Shown: positions 1 to 9,122 of the stretch, piece by piece
How positions within the stretch are numbered: position 1 is the first letter of the stretch
Layout: each line of letters opens with the position of its first letter
Source: Marinomonas communis
GTDB taxonomy: Bacteria; Pseudomonadota; Gammaproteobacteria; Pseudomonadales; Marinomonadaceae
DNA length: 64,000 bases
Reading direction: 5' to 3'
Assembly: GCF_004363305.1 (NCBI RefSeq)
Contig: NZ_SNZA01000001.1
Location: forward strand, 62,001 to 126,000
The notes under the pieces: generated by a model
Told to the model about the DNA's origin: nothing
The model's database searches: none
Seen by the model: the letters and a program-made list of their open reading frames with translations, nothing else
Made by a program: the position numbers and the translations under genes

Positions 1-1167
1 TTCGCTGCGATGGAAGCAGGTATAAAGAAAGCAAACAAAAAAGATGTTGTTGTTTTTGAGCTGGCTGAAGGATCCGCAGTAGCGGGTGTCTTCACTCAGA
101 ATCAGTTCTGTGCGGCACCTGTTCGCGTCTGTCGCGAGCATCTCGCCAAGGCTAAGCCTCGCTATCTTGTGATTAATACTGGCAACGCTAATGCTGGGAC
201 GGGTAAATCAGGTATGCAGAACGCTTTGCATACTTGTGAGACGCTTGCCAACTTGACCGGTGTGGCTCTAGAGCAGGTATTGCCATTTTCAACAGGGGTG
301 ATTGGTGAGCCGTTGCCTGTGTCAAAAATTACCGGTGTTTTGCCAAGTGCTTTGACATCTCTGGCTTCAGAGGGTTGGGAGAATGTAGGACGCGGTATTA
401 TGACAACAGACACCTTACCTAAAGGTGCCTTTCGTCAAATTGAATTAGCGGGTGAAACAATCACTATCGGTGGTATTTCGAAAGGTGCAGGCATGATTCG
501 TCCGAATATGGCGACTATGCTGGGCTTTGTTTTCACGGATGCTGCTGTTGACCCTCTTGCTTTGCAGGCGTTGTTGGCTCAAACAACAAACCAGAGCTTT
601 AACAGGATCACCATCGATAGCGATACATCGACTAATGATTCCTGCATCGCTGTGGCAACGGGTAAGGCTGCTAACCCTGAGATTTCTGATCTTACACAAG
701 GTGACGGTGCTAAGTTTGCTCAGGCATTTCTTGAGGTTATGCAAGAACTTGCACATGCCATTGTTCGCGATGGGGAAGGGGCGACTAAGTTTGTCACAGT
801 AGAAGTGAAGGGTGCTAAGGTTCAGTCAGATGCGACTAAGACCGCATTTGAGATTGCACATTCGCCACTTGTTAAAACTGCTTTATTTGCATCAGATCCG
901 AACTGGGGCAGAATCTTGGCGGTTGTAGGTCGCGCTGGAGTTGAGAATCTAAACGTTGATACGGTTTCTTTGTCTATTAATGGTTGCGAAATTGCTTGTG
1001 AGGGCGGTCGTTCTCCTGATTACAATGAAGAAGCGGGTCAAGCAGCAATGAATCCTGAAGAGATTCATATTGTCGTAGATCTTGGTGCAGGTGATGCTTC
1101 AGATACGGTCTGGACAACTGATTTCTCCCATGAATACGTAACGATTAACGCAGAGTACCGTACTTGA
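1..1167 (+). CDS. argJ: Bifunctional ornithine acetyltransferase / N-acetylglutamate synthase ArgJ, 5' end outside window
   Basis: ArgJ moves the acetyl group of N-acetylornithine to glutamate, closing the cyclic arginine pathway; bifunctional members also use acetyl-CoA. The frame is already open at base 1 (Phe-Ala-Ala codons precede the first Met at 10), and family members carry roughly 20 more residues, so the true start lies outside the window. The autocleavage site is intact: the motif NMATML, with the nucleophilic Thr encoded at 514-516, so the precursor should split into alpha and beta chains there. The stop codon overlaps the mutT start as TGATG, which points to translational coupling. 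Whether it has the second (synthase) activity cannot be told from sequence. Confidence 0.95.
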   Translation, partial: FAAMEAGIKKANKKDVVVFELAEGSAVAGVFTQNQFCAAPVRVCREHLAKAKPRYLVINTGNANAGTGKSGMQNALHTCETLANLTGVALEQVLPFSTGVIGEPLPVSKITGVLPSALTSLASEGWENVGRGIMTTDTLPKGAFRQIELAGETITIGGISKGAGMIRPNMATMLGFVFTDAAVDPLALQALLAQTTNQSFNRITIDSDTSTNDSCIAVATGKAANPEISDLTQGDGAKFAQAFLEVMQELAHAIVRDGEGATKFVTVEVKGAKVQSDATKTAFEIAHSPLVKTALFASDPNWGRILAVVGRAGVENLNVDTVSLSINGCEIACEGGRSPDYNEEAGQAAMNPEEIHIVVDLGAGDASDTVWTTDFSHEYVTINAEYRT

Positions 1168-1550
1168 TGGTTATTCGAGTTGCCGCAGGCGTCATTATCC
1201 GTAATGAGCAGGTGTTCATTGCGCTACGCTCGCAAGATAAGCATCAAGGCGGTTGCTGGGAGTTTCCAGGAGGGAAGGTCGAAACCGATGAAGAGCCTCA
1301 AGCTGCGCTAGAACGTGAGTTGCAAGAAGAGTGTGGGATCGAGGTGATTCATTCGCAGATCTTTAAGCTTATTAAGCATGATTACCCGGATAAATCTGTT
1401 GAATTGCACTTTTTCAAAGTCACGGATTTCTCAGGGGAGGCGCATGGGAAAGAAGGTCAAGAAGTGGCTTGGGTGCCTGTAGCCGATCTTGCTAATTATC
1501 GCTTTCCAGAAGCTAATGTTCCTGTGGTAGACGCTTTGCTAGATGAGTAG
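1167..1550 (+). CDS. mutT: 8-oxo-dGTP diphosphatase MutT (Nudix hydrolase)
   Basis: A 127-residue Nudix hydrolase that removes oxidised dGTP from the nucleotide pool, preventing A:T to C:G transversions. The complete Nudix box is present around residues 35-58 (GG(K)-x5-E-x7-REL-x-EE-x-G) with the metal-binding REL-EE core. A TTG three bases upstream is also in frame, but the ATG at 1167 overlaps the argJ TGA by one base, the usual coupled arrangement, so I chose it. Length matches short MutT proteins without the fused thiamine-phosphate-synthase-like domain. Its position after argJ is common in pseudomonads and relatives. Other small Nudix enzymes share the box, so substrate is inferred from whole-protein resemblance. 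Confidence 0.88.
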   Translation: MVIRVAAGVIIRNEQVFIALRSQDKHQGGCWEFPGGKVETDEEPQAALERELQEECGIEVIHSQIFKLIKHDYPDKSVELHFFKVTDFSGEAHGKEGQEVAWVPVADLANYRFPEANVPVVDALLDE

Positions 1551-1593
1551 TTGAAGTAAGGTTGTTTGATGCTTTACTAATCTCATTTAATGT

Positions 1594-1625
1594 AAATGGC
1601 CCGCTCAAAGCGGGCCATTTTTTTT
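1594..1625. terminator. Bidirectional rho-independent terminator after mutT
   Basis: An A/T-flanked perfect stem (AAATGGCCCGCT, four-base loop, AGCGGGCCATTT) is followed by a T run on the plus strand. Its A-rich left side gives a shorter T run on the minus strand. It lies between the convergent mutT and the response-regulator gene, whose stop is at 1624-1626. Confidence 0.9.
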
Positions 1626-2421
1626 AGTCAAGAATCTTATGTAATAGCACTCGTAGGGTTTCTGGCTCAAAGACTTTGTCGCATATTGCGTCAACGCCTT
1701 CTTGGGTGATGTTTGCCAATTGAGGTTGGTCAGCATTGGATGCCACCATAAGGATTGGTATATGCGAAAGGTGTTCAGTCATTCTTACGGTGTGTGTAAA
1801 TTCAATGCCGTCCATTTCAGGCATGTTGTAATCTGTTATCACAAGGTCATAGTTTTCATCGTTCATAAGCGTTATGGCGTCGGCACCATTTACGGCAACA
1901 TCGATATTAACAATCCCCATGCTTTCTAATACGCGTGTAATGTGCTTTTGAGCAAGGCGGCTGTCATCAACAATCAATACTTGCATTTCGTGTGGATCGA
2001 TCAGCTCCAAATCTATTTCTTGTTCCATACTCAAATCGAGTGTTGCGTTGATAGCGCGCTGCAGGTCTTTCATGTCAAAGGGTTTCGGCAGGATGGCAAT
2101 AACACCTGCTTGGCGAAGTGTTTCTAGCATATCGCGATTTCGCTCGCTCGATACCAACATAAAATGTATATGCTCTGTATCAGGGTGTTTTTTGACTAAT
2201 GTGACGAGCGTTTCGGCTGTGCCATCAGGTAGGTACATTGATGACACAATGAGATCTGGCTCATTTTCCTTAATGGCGTATAGGGCTGCCTTAATAGAGT
2301 CAGCAAAGTACAGATGGCGAACGCCTGTTTCCTCAAGTGCCTTTTGAATTATTTTTTGTTGAGTGGAAGACGGTTCTACTAAAAGAATCGACAGCTCTTC
2401 CGAAGATGGCATTAGCTCCAT
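1624..2421 (-). CDS. Two-receiver response regulator with degenerate first receiver
   Basis: A 265-residue protein made of two tandem CheY-like receiver domains (about residues 8-130 and 145-264) and no output domain. The second receiver has the acidic pair and a phosphoacceptor Asp at residue 197 in the TDYNMPEMDG motif, so it should be phosphorylated. In the first receiver the equivalent position is Ser61 (VSSMYLPDG) and the acidic pair is reduced to Glu-Pro, so it is probably a pseudo-receiver used for docking or dimerisation. It is transcribed alone, divergent from ppiC. The partner kinase is not evident here; the large chemosensory operon about 12 kb away is one possible source. The start is the first Met, ahead of a short polar leader. 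Confidence 0.85.
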   Translation of the reverse strand: MELMPSSEELSILLVEPSSTQQKIIQKALEETGVRHLYFADSIKAALYAIKENEPDLIVSSMYLPDGTAETLVTLVKKHPDTEHIHFMLVSSERNRDMLETLRQAGVIAILPKPFDMKDLQRAINATLDLSMEQEIDLELIDPHEMQVLIVDDSRLAQKHITRVLESMGIVNIDVAVNGADAITLMNDENYDLVITDYNMPEMDGIEFTHTVRMTEHLSHIPILMVASNADQPQLANITQEGVDAICDKVFEPETLRVLLHKILD

Positions 2422-2511
2422 ACTATCCTCTTTGGCTAAACAAGTTATACTATATCAATGTAACACAGCTTTTGTTGTGAGTGTTTAAAATGAGTCACTA
2501 AAGAGGTCATA

Positions 2512-2790
2512 ATGGCGACAGCAAGCGCGTGCCATATTCTGGTTAAGACAAAACAAGAGGCTGAGCAGCTGAAAGGTAAGCTTGATAATGGTGCTGATTT
2601 TCACCAGTTAGCTAAGAAATTCTCCACTTGCCCTTCTGGAAAGAAAGGGGGGGACTTAGGTGAGTTTCGTAAAGGTGATATGGTTGCGCCTTTTGATAAA
2701 GCGGTCTTTGGTGGTCCTTTGTTGAAGATTCAGGGGCCAGTAAAAACAAAGTTTGGTTTTCACCTGATTAAAGTGCTTTATCGTTCATAA
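2512..2790 (+). CDS. ppiC: Peptidyl-prolyl cis-trans isomerase C (parvulin)
   Basis: A 92-residue stand-alone parvulin domain, the same size as E. coli PpiC, with no signal peptide, so cytoplasmic. It catalyses cis-trans isomerisation of Xaa-Pro bonds. Visible family landmarks are the N-terminal ASACHILVK strand, the central [13 protein letters not shown] loop, the FDKAVF helix and the C-terminal [12 protein letters not shown] strand with the conserved second His. A GAGG Shine-Dalgarno sequence precedes the ATG. The gene is followed closely by a TIGR01244-type protein, with 18 bases between them, so the two may be co-transcribed. Confidence 0.95.
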   Translation: MATASACHILVKTKQEAEQLKGKLDNGADFHQLAKKFSTCPSGKKGGDLGEFRKGDMVAPFDKAVFGGPLLKIQGPVKTKFGFHLIKVLYRS

Positions 2791-2808
2791 ATTAAGGGTT
2801 GTGCAGTT

Positions 2809-3231
2809 ATGAAGATCACGGAATTATCTCCTCAATACTCTGTTTCGCCTCAAGTCTCCACGCAAGATATTCCTGAGTTGAAGCGGCTTGGCTTTGATAT
2901 AGTGGTTAATAACCGCCCCGATGGTGAGTCTGAAGACCAGCCATCAAGTGAGGAAATTCAATCAGCAGTAGAAAGTGCGGGCTTGAGATACGTATATAAT
3001 CCGATTAACTTAGGTCAGCTTTCATCGACTGAGGTATCTGTTCAAAATGAGCTGATTCAATCAGAAGAAAAAGTGTTTGCCTACTGTCGTACTGGCACTC
3101 GATCATCGGTTCTATGGGTATTGGCGCGACATAATGATGATGTTAGTTTTAATCAGCTATTCGCAGAAGTGGCTGAAAAAGGCTTTGATTTAAATCGCTG
3201 TTTGCCGGCTATGCAGCCATTGATTAAGTAA
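2809..3231 (+). CDS. TIGR01244-family (beta-lactamase-hydrolase-like) phosphatase/sulfur transferase
   Basis: A 140-residue protein resembling the TIGR01244/BLH group, which has a dual-specificity-phosphatase-like fold. The active-site loop is AYCRTGTRSS, with Cys93 and Arg98, a CX4R pattern one residue shorter than the classical CX5R phosphatase loop; this spacing is typical of the group. The NNRPDGE segment near residue 34 is the other conserved block. In some genomes this domain is fused to persulfide dioxygenase or sulfide:quinone oxidoreductase, hence suggestions of a sulfur role, but activity is not settled. No sulfur genes are adjacent here. A terminator follows at 3251. Confidence 0.8.
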   Translation: MKITELSPQYSVSPQVSTQDIPELKRLGFDIVVNNRPDGESEDQPSSEEIQSAVESAGLRYVYNPINLGQLSSTEVSVQNELIQSEEKVFAYCRTGTRSSVLWVLARHNDDVSFNQLFAEVAEKGFDLNRCLPAMQPLIK

Positions 3232-3250
3232 TTTTTCATAATTTGATTCT

Positions 3251-3277
3251 AAAAGCTCGCCTTGCGGGCTTTTTTTG
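3251..3277 (+). terminator. Rho-independent terminator
   Basis: A stem of ten pairs with one G-T (AAAAGCTCGC, CTT loop, GCGGGCTTTT) runs straight into seven or more T. It closes the ppiC transcription unit. Confidence 0.88.
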
Positions 3278-3365
3278 TGCTTTTGGATAAGCGGTGGGGC
3301 GAATATCCTATAGGTCAATAGAGTTTATTTTAGTAAACTTGTGAAGCGTAAAGGAGAAATGGCTG

Positions 3366-3977
3366 ATGGTAAGTAGACCTTCATTAGAGACTGCAACCGC
3401 TTCTGATCCGGATCATTTCGTTGAGCCGCTTGAGCTTGGTAAGCGAGTCAAAGAGATTCGTCTGACGAAAGGTTGGACGTTAGAAGAGGTTAGTAAGCGA
3501 ACAGGTATCGCACGCTCCACTTTATCGAAAATTGAAAATGATCAAGTATCCCCAAGTTTTGCAATTGTGCAGAAGTTGATTGGTGGGCTTGGTATGGATC
3601 TCCCGCAGCTTTTTGTTGAGGCGCAAGAGCACTCGATGGCTGGTCGAAGAGATATTACACGCTATGGGGAGGGGGAACCTCATCCAACGGCTACCTATGA
3701 GCATGAACTGCTCAGCTACTCGATTAGCCGAAAAAAAATGGTGCCTTTTAAAACTATCGTAAGGGCGCGTAACTTCTCTGAATTTAAGGAGTGGGTGCGC
3801 CATGATGGCGAAGAATTTCTCTTGGTTTTATCGGGTAGCGTGGTATTTTATTCTGAGTTCTATGAGCCAGTAGAACTGAATGAAGGGGACAGTGTTTATT
3901 ACGATGCGACAATGGGTCACATTGTTGTGTCTTTATCCCCAGAAGATGCGCAGATTTTGTGGGTGGTTGCCCGCTAA
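3366..3977 (+). CDS. XRE-family transcriptional regulator with C-terminal cupin
   Basis: A 203-residue regulator. Residues about 25-80 form an XRE helix-turn-helix (GWTLEEVSKRTGIARSTLSKIEN), and residues about 115-202 form a cupin barrel that would bind a small ligand, as in the PuuR/SutR-like family. The upstream AAGGAG at 3351 sits nine bases from the chosen ATG; an ATG at 3359 is out of frame and stops at once. The gene is 36 bases upstream of a DAHP synthase on the same strand, so it may sit in the same transcript, but no ligand or target can be named from sequence. No obvious palindromic operator was seen in the 130 bases upstream. Confidence 0.85.
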   Translation: MVSRPSLETATASDPDHFVEPLELGKRVKEIRLTKGWTLEEVSKRTGIARSTLSKIENDQVSPSFAIVQKLIGGLGMDLPQLFVEAQEHSMAGRRDITRYGEGEPHPTATYEHELLSYSISRKKMVPFKTIVRARNFSEFKEWVRHDGEEFLLVLSGSVVFYSEFYEPVELNEGDSVYYDATMGHIVVSLSPEDAQILWVVAR

Positions 3978-4013
3978 ATGTACACAGTAAGAAAATTACA
4001 ATAAGAGGTATAA

Positions 4014-5363
4014 ATGCCTAATTCATGGGACGTACAGAGCTGGCGTCAGAAAACGGCTTTGCAACAACCGGAGTACCCAAATGCTGAAGCATTATTGGGT
4101 GTTGAGCAGACATTAGCAGCGATGCCGCCGTTAGTGTTTGCTGGTGAGGCGCGTCAATTGCGTGCTGATCTCGCTCAAGTGGCACAAGGTAAAGCCTTTT
4201 TGCTTCAGGGTGGCGACTGCGCGGAGAGCTTTGCTGAGTTTGCAGCTAATAATATTCGCGATACCTTTAAGGTGTTGTTGCAAATGGCTGTTGTGATGAC
4301 TTATGCAGGGAAGTGTCCTGTTGTTAAAGTTGGGCGAATGGCTGGTCAGTTTGCTAAGCCAAGATCTTCAGGCTCTGAGACTGTGAATGGTGTGGAATTG
4401 CCAAGTTATCGTGGTGACATCATCAATGGTATTGAGTTTGATGAGGCTGCTCGTATCCCGGATCCTGAGCGTTTGGTGAAAGTTTATAACCAAAGTGCTG
4501 CGACCATGAACTTACTGCGTGCCTTCTCTCAAGGTGGGTTTGCAGACTTGCATCAAGTGCATCAATGGAACTTGGACTTTATTAGTGCGAGCCCTGCAGG
4601 TGAGCGTTACAAAACAATTGCAGATAAGATCGATGATGCGTTGCAATTTATGGAAGCGTGTGGGTTGGGTGCGGGAACTTCTCAATTCCGAGAGACTTCT
4701 TTCTATACTTCTCATGAGGCATTGCTGTTGCCATATGAACAGGCGCTGACGCGTCAGGATAGTTTGACTGGTAAATGGTATGACTGTTCTGCTCACATGC
4801 TATGGATTGGTGATCGAACACGTCAAATTGATGGCGCTCATGTGGAGTTCCTACGTGGTGTTCATAATCCAATCGGCGTGAAAGCTGGACCATCAATGGA
4901 TCCTGAAGATCTAATTCGTCTTTGCGATATTTTGAACCCAAATAACGAAGAAGGGCGCTTAAATGTCATTGTTCGTATGGGGGCTGACAAAGTTGCTGAT
5001 GGTATGCCAAACCTAATTCGTGCGATCGAGCGTGAAGGTAAGAAGGTGGTTTGGAGTAGTGATCCAATGCACGGCAATACAGTCAAAGCAAGCACGGGAT
5101 ACAAGACTCGCAAAGTCGATGATGTGTTGCGTGAGGTACAGCAGTTCTTTGAAGTGCATAAAGCTGAAGGGACTTACCCAGGTGGTGTGCACTTTGAAAT
5201 GACGGGGCAAAATGTGACTGAGTGTGTCGGTGGCGCTTTTCAGGTAACGGAGGCTGATCTGGCTAATCGTTATCACACCCATTGTGATCCGCGTCTAAAT
5301 GCAGATCAGTCTTTAGAGTTGGCGTTTATGATCGCTGAAACTCTTAAAAAGGCGCGTGGTTAA
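4014..5363 (+). CDS. Class II 3-deoxy-7-phosphoheptulonate synthase
   Basis: A 449-residue type II (plant-like) DAHP synthase. It condenses phosphoenolpyruvate and erythrose 4-phosphate in the first step of the shikimate pathway. Landmarks include the N-terminal SWRQ segment, [11 protein letters not shown] near residue 63 containing a metal-ligand Cys, the phosphate-binding KPRSSGSE near residue 117, [13 protein letters not shown] near residue 263, and the late metal-binding blocks DPMHGN and [12 protein letters not shown]. The length agrees with the long bacterial class II enzymes. This differs from the AroF/G/H class I enzymes of enterics, so regulation by aromatic amino acids cannot be assumed. 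A clear terminator follows. Confidence 0.95.
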   Translation: MPNSWDVQSWRQKTALQQPEYPNAEALLGVEQTLAAMPPLVFAGEARQLRADLAQVAQGKAFLLQGGDCAESFAEFAANNIRDTFKVLLQMAVVMTYAGKCPVVKVGRMAGQFAKPRSSGSETVNGVELPSYRGDIINGIEFDEAARIPDPERLVKVYNQSAATMNLLRAFSQGGFADLHQVHQWNLDFISASPAGERYKTIADKIDDALQFMEACGLGAGTSQFRETSFYTSHEALLLPYEQALTRQDSLTGKWYDCSAHMLWIGDRTRQIDGAHVEFLRGVHNPIGVKAGPSMDPEDLIRLCDILNPNNEEGRLNVIVRMGADKVADGMPNLIRAIEREGKKVVWSSDPMHGNTVKASTGYKTRKVDDVLREVQQFFEVHKAEGTYPGGVHFEMTGQNVTECVGGAFQVTEADLANRYHTHCDPRLNADQSLELAFMIAETLKKARG

Positions 5364-5383
5364 GCGTAAATTTGGTTTATAAA

Positions 5384-5419
5384 AAAACCTTGGTAACGAA
5401 GTTGCCAAGGTTTTTTTTG
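5384..5419. terminator. Bidirectional rho-independent terminator
   Basis: The stem AACCTTGG / CCAAGGTT (inner bases largely pairing) is flanked by seven A on the left and eight T on the right. It can therefore end both the DAHP synthase transcript (plus) and the GIY-YIG gene (minus, stop at 5449). Confidence 0.9.
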
Positions 5420-5448
5420 GTTTAAGTGCTAACTAAAGCGCTTCAGTC

Positions 5449-6213
5449 TTAGCCTTTGCGGCGACGGAAAGCTGAGTTTGCAGACTTCGCTGTTATATCT
5501 AGTTTGGCCATGATCATTGCCATTTCGTCAGCTTGCTCTGCTTGCTGCTTACGAAGTTGTTCAGCTCGTTCTGCTTTTGCTTGCTTCTCAGCTTCGCGCA
5601 GCATTTTTTGGATGTTGCTAGCGCTGCGTGTCGTTGGCTTTTTGGCGCTGGTGGCTGAGCTTGCACTGCGTTTGATAGTTGATGGCTTGGTCGGGTCTTC
5701 GATCTGTCCTGTTGCAGGCGTGTCTAGACGATCTTCGCCGATTAGCTCACCAAAAAAAGAAGCGACCGTTGGTTTTGGTGTATCTTTCTTTGGAAGCTCA
5801 ACTTTTGGCATTTCAGCGGTTTTTTTAGTGGCTGCTGCTTTGCGTGCAGTAGGTTTTTTTACTGGCTCAGCTGTTGAGTTGCCATTGGTGTCAAACATGG
5901 CCTTTTTACCAAAATCAAAAGTTTTTGCTTTTGATGTAGTTTGGCCAATCTTGTATCCGCGAAGGCTTTCAGCGTTATAGATGACAATGTAGTCTTGCTC
6001 AAGCTCGTATAGTTCTTCTTTGTCGCTGGTTTCAAATAGTTCTTCTACTGAAAAAGCATCAACACCATGTGTGCGGATGTCTTCATAAAGTGGGTAGTCT
6101 AGATCTTCACTTGACGCTTCAACGTACTGCTCAAAGCGCTGAAAGCCACTATTGAAGGATGTGCCGACATAGTGCTTTCCGGTGACATTATTTGTGATTT
6201 TAAAAACAACCAA
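5449..6213 (-). CDS. GIY-YIG-domain protein with long basic C-terminal tail
   Basis: A 254-residue protein. Residues 1-95 resemble a GIY-YIG nuclease: VVF at 2-4 replaces GIY, YVG at 15-17 matches YIG, Arg26 and Glu72 fall where the catalytic residues are expected, and LYEDIRTHGVDAF and YIVIYN match family blocks. Residues about 115-195 are low-complexity, rich in Lys, Ala, Thr and Pro, like a histone H1 tail. Residues about 195-240 are Ala/Glu/Gln/Arg-rich and probably a coiled coil, ending in RRRKG. No other endonuclease domains or mobile-element features are nearby. The loss of the first Tyr leaves catalysis uncertain; DNA binding through the tail is inference. Confidence 0.7.
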   Translation of the reverse strand: MVVFKITNNVTGKHYVGTSFNSGFQRFEQYVEASSEDLDYPLYEDIRTHGVDAFSVEELFETSDKEELYELEQDYIVIYNAESLRGYKIGQTTSKAKTFDFGKKAMFDTNGNSTAEPVKKPTARKAAATKKTAEMPKVELPKKDTPKPTVASFFGELIGEDRLDTPATGQIEDPTKPSTIKRSASSATSAKKPTTRSASNIQKMLREAEKQAKAERAEQLRKQQAEQADEMAMIMAKLDITAKSANSAFRRRKG

Positions 6214-6312
6214 AATCCCTGCCTCTTGAATTTCTTACAGTCAAATGCAAAAGCATGCCCAACCTCGCCTATGAGAGACGATGTCTGGGCGCTTGCAATA
6301 AATTAATGGGTT

Positions 6313-6939
6313 TTAAAGCTTGAAAACGAGATTTAAACCGTCTCGCACGTGGAGGTGAACATTTTCCACTCTCGGGTCTTGAGCGATACGTTGGTTCATT
6401 GCGTCCACTGCGATATCGCTGTTCTCTTCGGGAGAGAGTACTCGTCCTTGCCAAATAGAATTGTCAATTACGATGAGGCCGCCGCTCCGAACAAGTGGTA
6501 CAACGGCTTCATAATAATTTAGATAGTTGCGTTTATCGGCATCGATAAAAACAAAATCTAGTGGGCCTTCGAGTGTTTGGATGGTATCCAAAGCTGGGCC
6601 AAAGATAGGGGTGATCTTGCTGCCAAAAGGGCTGCGATCAAAAAACTTTTGCGCAAACTCAATTGCACGGGGGTTGGTTTCGCAACAAATAAGCTGGCCG
6701 TCCTCAGGCATGCCTTCTGCAATTGAAAGAGCTGAGTAGCCAGTGAACATACCGATCTCTAGTGCTTTTTTAGGTTGGTGGATTTTTGCCAGCAACTTAA
6801 GTGTGCGACCGATTGTGCGTCCCGATAACTTGTTCGGGTAGCCCATGTCGGTATAAGTTTTTTCAACTAATTCCAACAAAAGGTCTGGCTCTGGTTGAGT
6901 TGTCTCAACGCAGTACTTGTCAATTGCTTCGTAATCCAT
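6313..6939 (-). CDS. Class I SAM-dependent O-methyltransferase (CCoAOMT/COMT family)
   Basis: A 208-residue O-methyltransferase of the caffeoyl-CoA/catechol type, acting with S-adenosylmethionine and a divalent metal. The SAM-binding motif is ALEIGMFTGYSAL near residue 78. The metal and catalytic region includes FIDADKRNYLNYYE near residue 130 and IVIDNSIWQGRV near residue 158. The substrate is unknown; small bacterial members methylate diverse catechols. It is the last gene before the thrS leader region and is divergent from thrS, with 249 bases between starts. It may share a transcript with the GIY-YIG gene downstream, although a 99-base gap separates them. Confidence 0.88.
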   Translation of the reverse strand: MDYEAIDKYCVETTQPEPDLLLELVEKTYTDMGYPNKLSGRTIGRTLKLLAKIHQPKKALEIGMFTGYSALSIAEGMPEDGQLICCETNPRAIEFAQKFFDRSPFGSKITPIFGPALDTIQTLEGPLDFVFIDADKRNYLNYYEAVVPLVRSGGLIVIDNSIWQGRVLSPEENSDIAVDAMNQRIAQDPRVENVHLHVRDGLNLVFKL

Positions 6940-7143
6940 AGGGCCTAAAAAATAATTTGGAGCGGTTGTTGTGAAACGAGCGCCATTTTACTCGCCTGAG
7001 ATGGAATGTCTACGGTTGAAAAGCACAAAAAAAGGTTGATTTTTGTGACAGCGGATGTGTCTTTTGATTTTAGTGGGAATGTATCTTTTTCTGGGTCGCA
7101 TAATATCCCAATTAATGTTAGGTTAATGCGCTTAAATTTACAT

Positions 7144-7164
7144 GTGCTCTTACGTATGGAGCAC
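7144..7164 (+). promoter_or_regulatory. Candidate thrS autoregulatory hairpin mimicking the tRNA-Thr anticodon arm
   Basis: GTGCTC (7144-7149) pairs with GAGCAC (7159-7164). With a T-G pair inside, the remaining loop is seven bases, TACGTAT, with CGT in the anticodon positions (a Thr anticodon). It lies 25-45 bases before the ATG, just upstream of the AGGGGA ribosome-binding site at 7178. In E. coli, ThrRS represses its own mRNA by binding such an anticodon-like arm. The structure is visible; the regulatory role here is inference. Confidence 0.55.
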
Positions 7165-7188
7165 CACTGACTCCGATAGGGGAAACAA

Positions 7189-9105
7189 ATGCCAGTAATT
7201 ACTTTGCCAGATGGTAGCCAGCGCTCTTTTGCTGAGCCCGTTACATTAATGCAAGTTGCCGAGGACATTGGTCCTGGTCTAGCGAAAGCCACCGTTGCAG
7301 GAAAAATCAATGGTCAATTGGTTGATGCCTGTGAATTGATCACCGAAGACTCTGATGTGAGCTTAGTAACGGGACGTGATGAGGAAGGCCTAGAAATCAT
7401 TCGCCACTCATTTGCCCACCTGGTAGGTCACGCTGTTAAGCAATTATTTCCAACCGCGAAAATGGCGATTGGTCCAGTAATTGATGAAGGTTTTTATTAC
7501 GATATCGCTTATGAGCGTCCATTCACGCCTGATGATATGGCGGCAATTGAAAAGCGTATCGGTGAGCTTGTTAAGAAAGATTATGACGTTATCAAAAAGA
7601 TGACGCCAATTGATCAAGCTCGAGCTCAGTTTGTTGAACGTGGCGAAGATTACAAAGTTCAGTTGATTGATGATATGGACGAGTCTGTTAAGGCAGTTGG
7701 TTTGTACCATCATGAAGAATACATGGACATGTGTCGTGGGCCGCACGTTGCCAATACACGTGTTCTACGCCACTTTAAACTGATGAAGTTGGCTGGTGCG
7801 TACTGGCGCGGTGATTCAAATAACGAGCAGCTCCAGCGTATTTATGGTACCGCTTGGAATGATAAGAAAGATCTAAAAGCATACCTTACTCGTATTGAAG
7901 AAGCTGAAAAGCGCGATCACCGTAAACTAGGTAAAAAACTGGATCTATTCCACGTTCAAGAAGAAGCACCAGGCATGGTGTTCTGGCATCCGAAAGGTTG
8001 GAAACTGTACCAAACAGTTGAGCAGTACATGCGCCAGAAACAACTTGATAATGGTTATCAAGAGGTGAAAACACCTCAAATTGTTGACCGAGTTTTGTGG
8101 GAGAAGTCTGGTCACTGGGGTAAGTATCATGAAAACATGTTTACTACTCATTCAGAAAACCGCGACTATGCTGTGAAGCCGATGAACTGCCCTTGCCACA
8201 TTCAAGTGTATAACCAAGGGCTGAAGAGTTACCGTGACCTTCCTTTCCGTATGGCGGAATTCGGATCATGTCACCGTAATGAACCATCAGGTGCATTACA
8301 TGGTATTATGCGTGTGCGTAACTTCGTACAAGACGATGGTCACATTTTTGTGACAGAAGATCAGATTCAAAATGAAGTGTCTGAGTTCATCGGCTTGCTA
8401 CACGAAGTGTATGCAGATTTTGGTTTTGATCAAATTATTTACCGTTTATCGACTCGCCCAGAGCAGCGTGTAGGCTCTGATGAAGTGTGGGATAAGGCAG
8501 AGAAAGCGTTGTCTGATGCACTGGACTCAGCTCAACTAGATTGGGAAGAGTTACCTGGTGAAGGTGCTTTCTACGGTCCTAAGATCGAGTTCTCTTTGAA
8601 AGATGCCATTGGCCGTGTGTGGCAATGTGGTACAATTCAAGTAGACTTCTCGATGCCAACTCGATTGGGTGCTCAATACGTTTCAGAAGATGGCTCTCGC
8701 CAAACTCCTGTAATGTTGCACCGTGCAATCGTTGGTTCTCTAGAGCGATTTATCGGTATTTTGATCGAAGAGACGGAAGGTGCGTTCCCTGTTTGGCTAG
8801 CGCCAGAGCAGGTTGTTGTGATGAATATCACTGATCGCCAAGCCGATTACTGTGCGAATTTAGAGAAATCTCTAAATTCTAAGGGCTTCCGTGCAAAACT
8901 TGACTTGAGAAACGAGAAGATCGGGTTTAAAATCCGCGAGCATACTTTACAACGAGTGCCTTACTTGATCGTTATCGGTGACAAAGAGGTTGAGAACCAG
9001 CAAGTTGCTGTTCGTACTCGTACCGGTGAAGATCTAGGTGTGATGAGTATTCAAGAATTTGAAGATTTGCTTCAAAAAGATATCTCACGCCGTAGTCGTA
9101 AATAA
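7189..9105 (+). CDS. thrS: Threonyl-tRNA synthetase
   Basis: A full-length 638-residue class II synthetase charging tRNA-Thr. Domains in order: TGS (about 1-61), the editing domain with its [11 protein letters not shown] motif (about residue 73) that removes mischarged Ser, the catalytic core, and the anticodon-binding domain (about 540-635). Zinc-site and class II landmarks visible include [11 protein letters not shown] near residue 330, the motif 2 segment [12 protein letters not shown], and the motif 3 region [23 protein letters not shown] precedes the ATG. It begins the thrS-infC-rpmI-rplT cluster. Five identical tRNA-Thr genes lie about 18 kb away. Confidence 0.98.
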   Translation: MPVITLPDGSQRSFAEPVTLMQVAEDIGPGLAKATVAGKINGQLVDACELITEDSDVSLVTGRDEEGLEIIRHSFAHLVGHAVKQLFPTAKMAIGPVIDEGFYYDIAYERPFTPDDMAAIEKRIGELVKKDYDVIKKMTPIDQARAQFVERGEDYKVQLIDDMDESVKAVGLYHHEEYMDMCRGPHVANTRVLRHFKLMKLAGAYWRGDSNNEQLQRIYGTAWNDKKDLKAYLTRIEEAEKRDHRKLGKKLDLFHVQEEAPGMVFWHPKGWKLYQTVEQYMRQKQLDNGYQEVKTPQIVDRVLWEKSGHWGKYHENMFTTHSENRDYAVKPMNCPCHIQVYNQGLKSYRDLPFRMAEFGSCHRNEPSGALHGIMRVRNFVQDDGHIFVTEDQIQNEVSEFIGLLHEVYADFGFDQIIYRLSTRPEQRVGSDEVWDKAEKALSDALDSAQLDWEELPGEGAFYGPKIEFSLKDAIGRVWQCGTIQVDFSMPTRLGAQYVSEDGSRQTPVMLHRAIVGSLERFIGILIEETEGAFPVWLAPEQVVVMNITDRQADYCANLEKSLNSKGFRAKLDLRNEKIGFKIREHTLQRVPYLIVIGDKEVENQQVAVRTRTGEDLGVMSIQEFEDLLQKDISRRSRK

Positions 9106-9122
9106 CAAATGGAGATAGAGCT

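Noticed and set aside
5449..6213. Homing endonuclease or mobile intron product
   Set aside because: No intron, inverted repeats or interrupted host gene; the protein has a basic tail and stands in a core-gene region with its own terminator.
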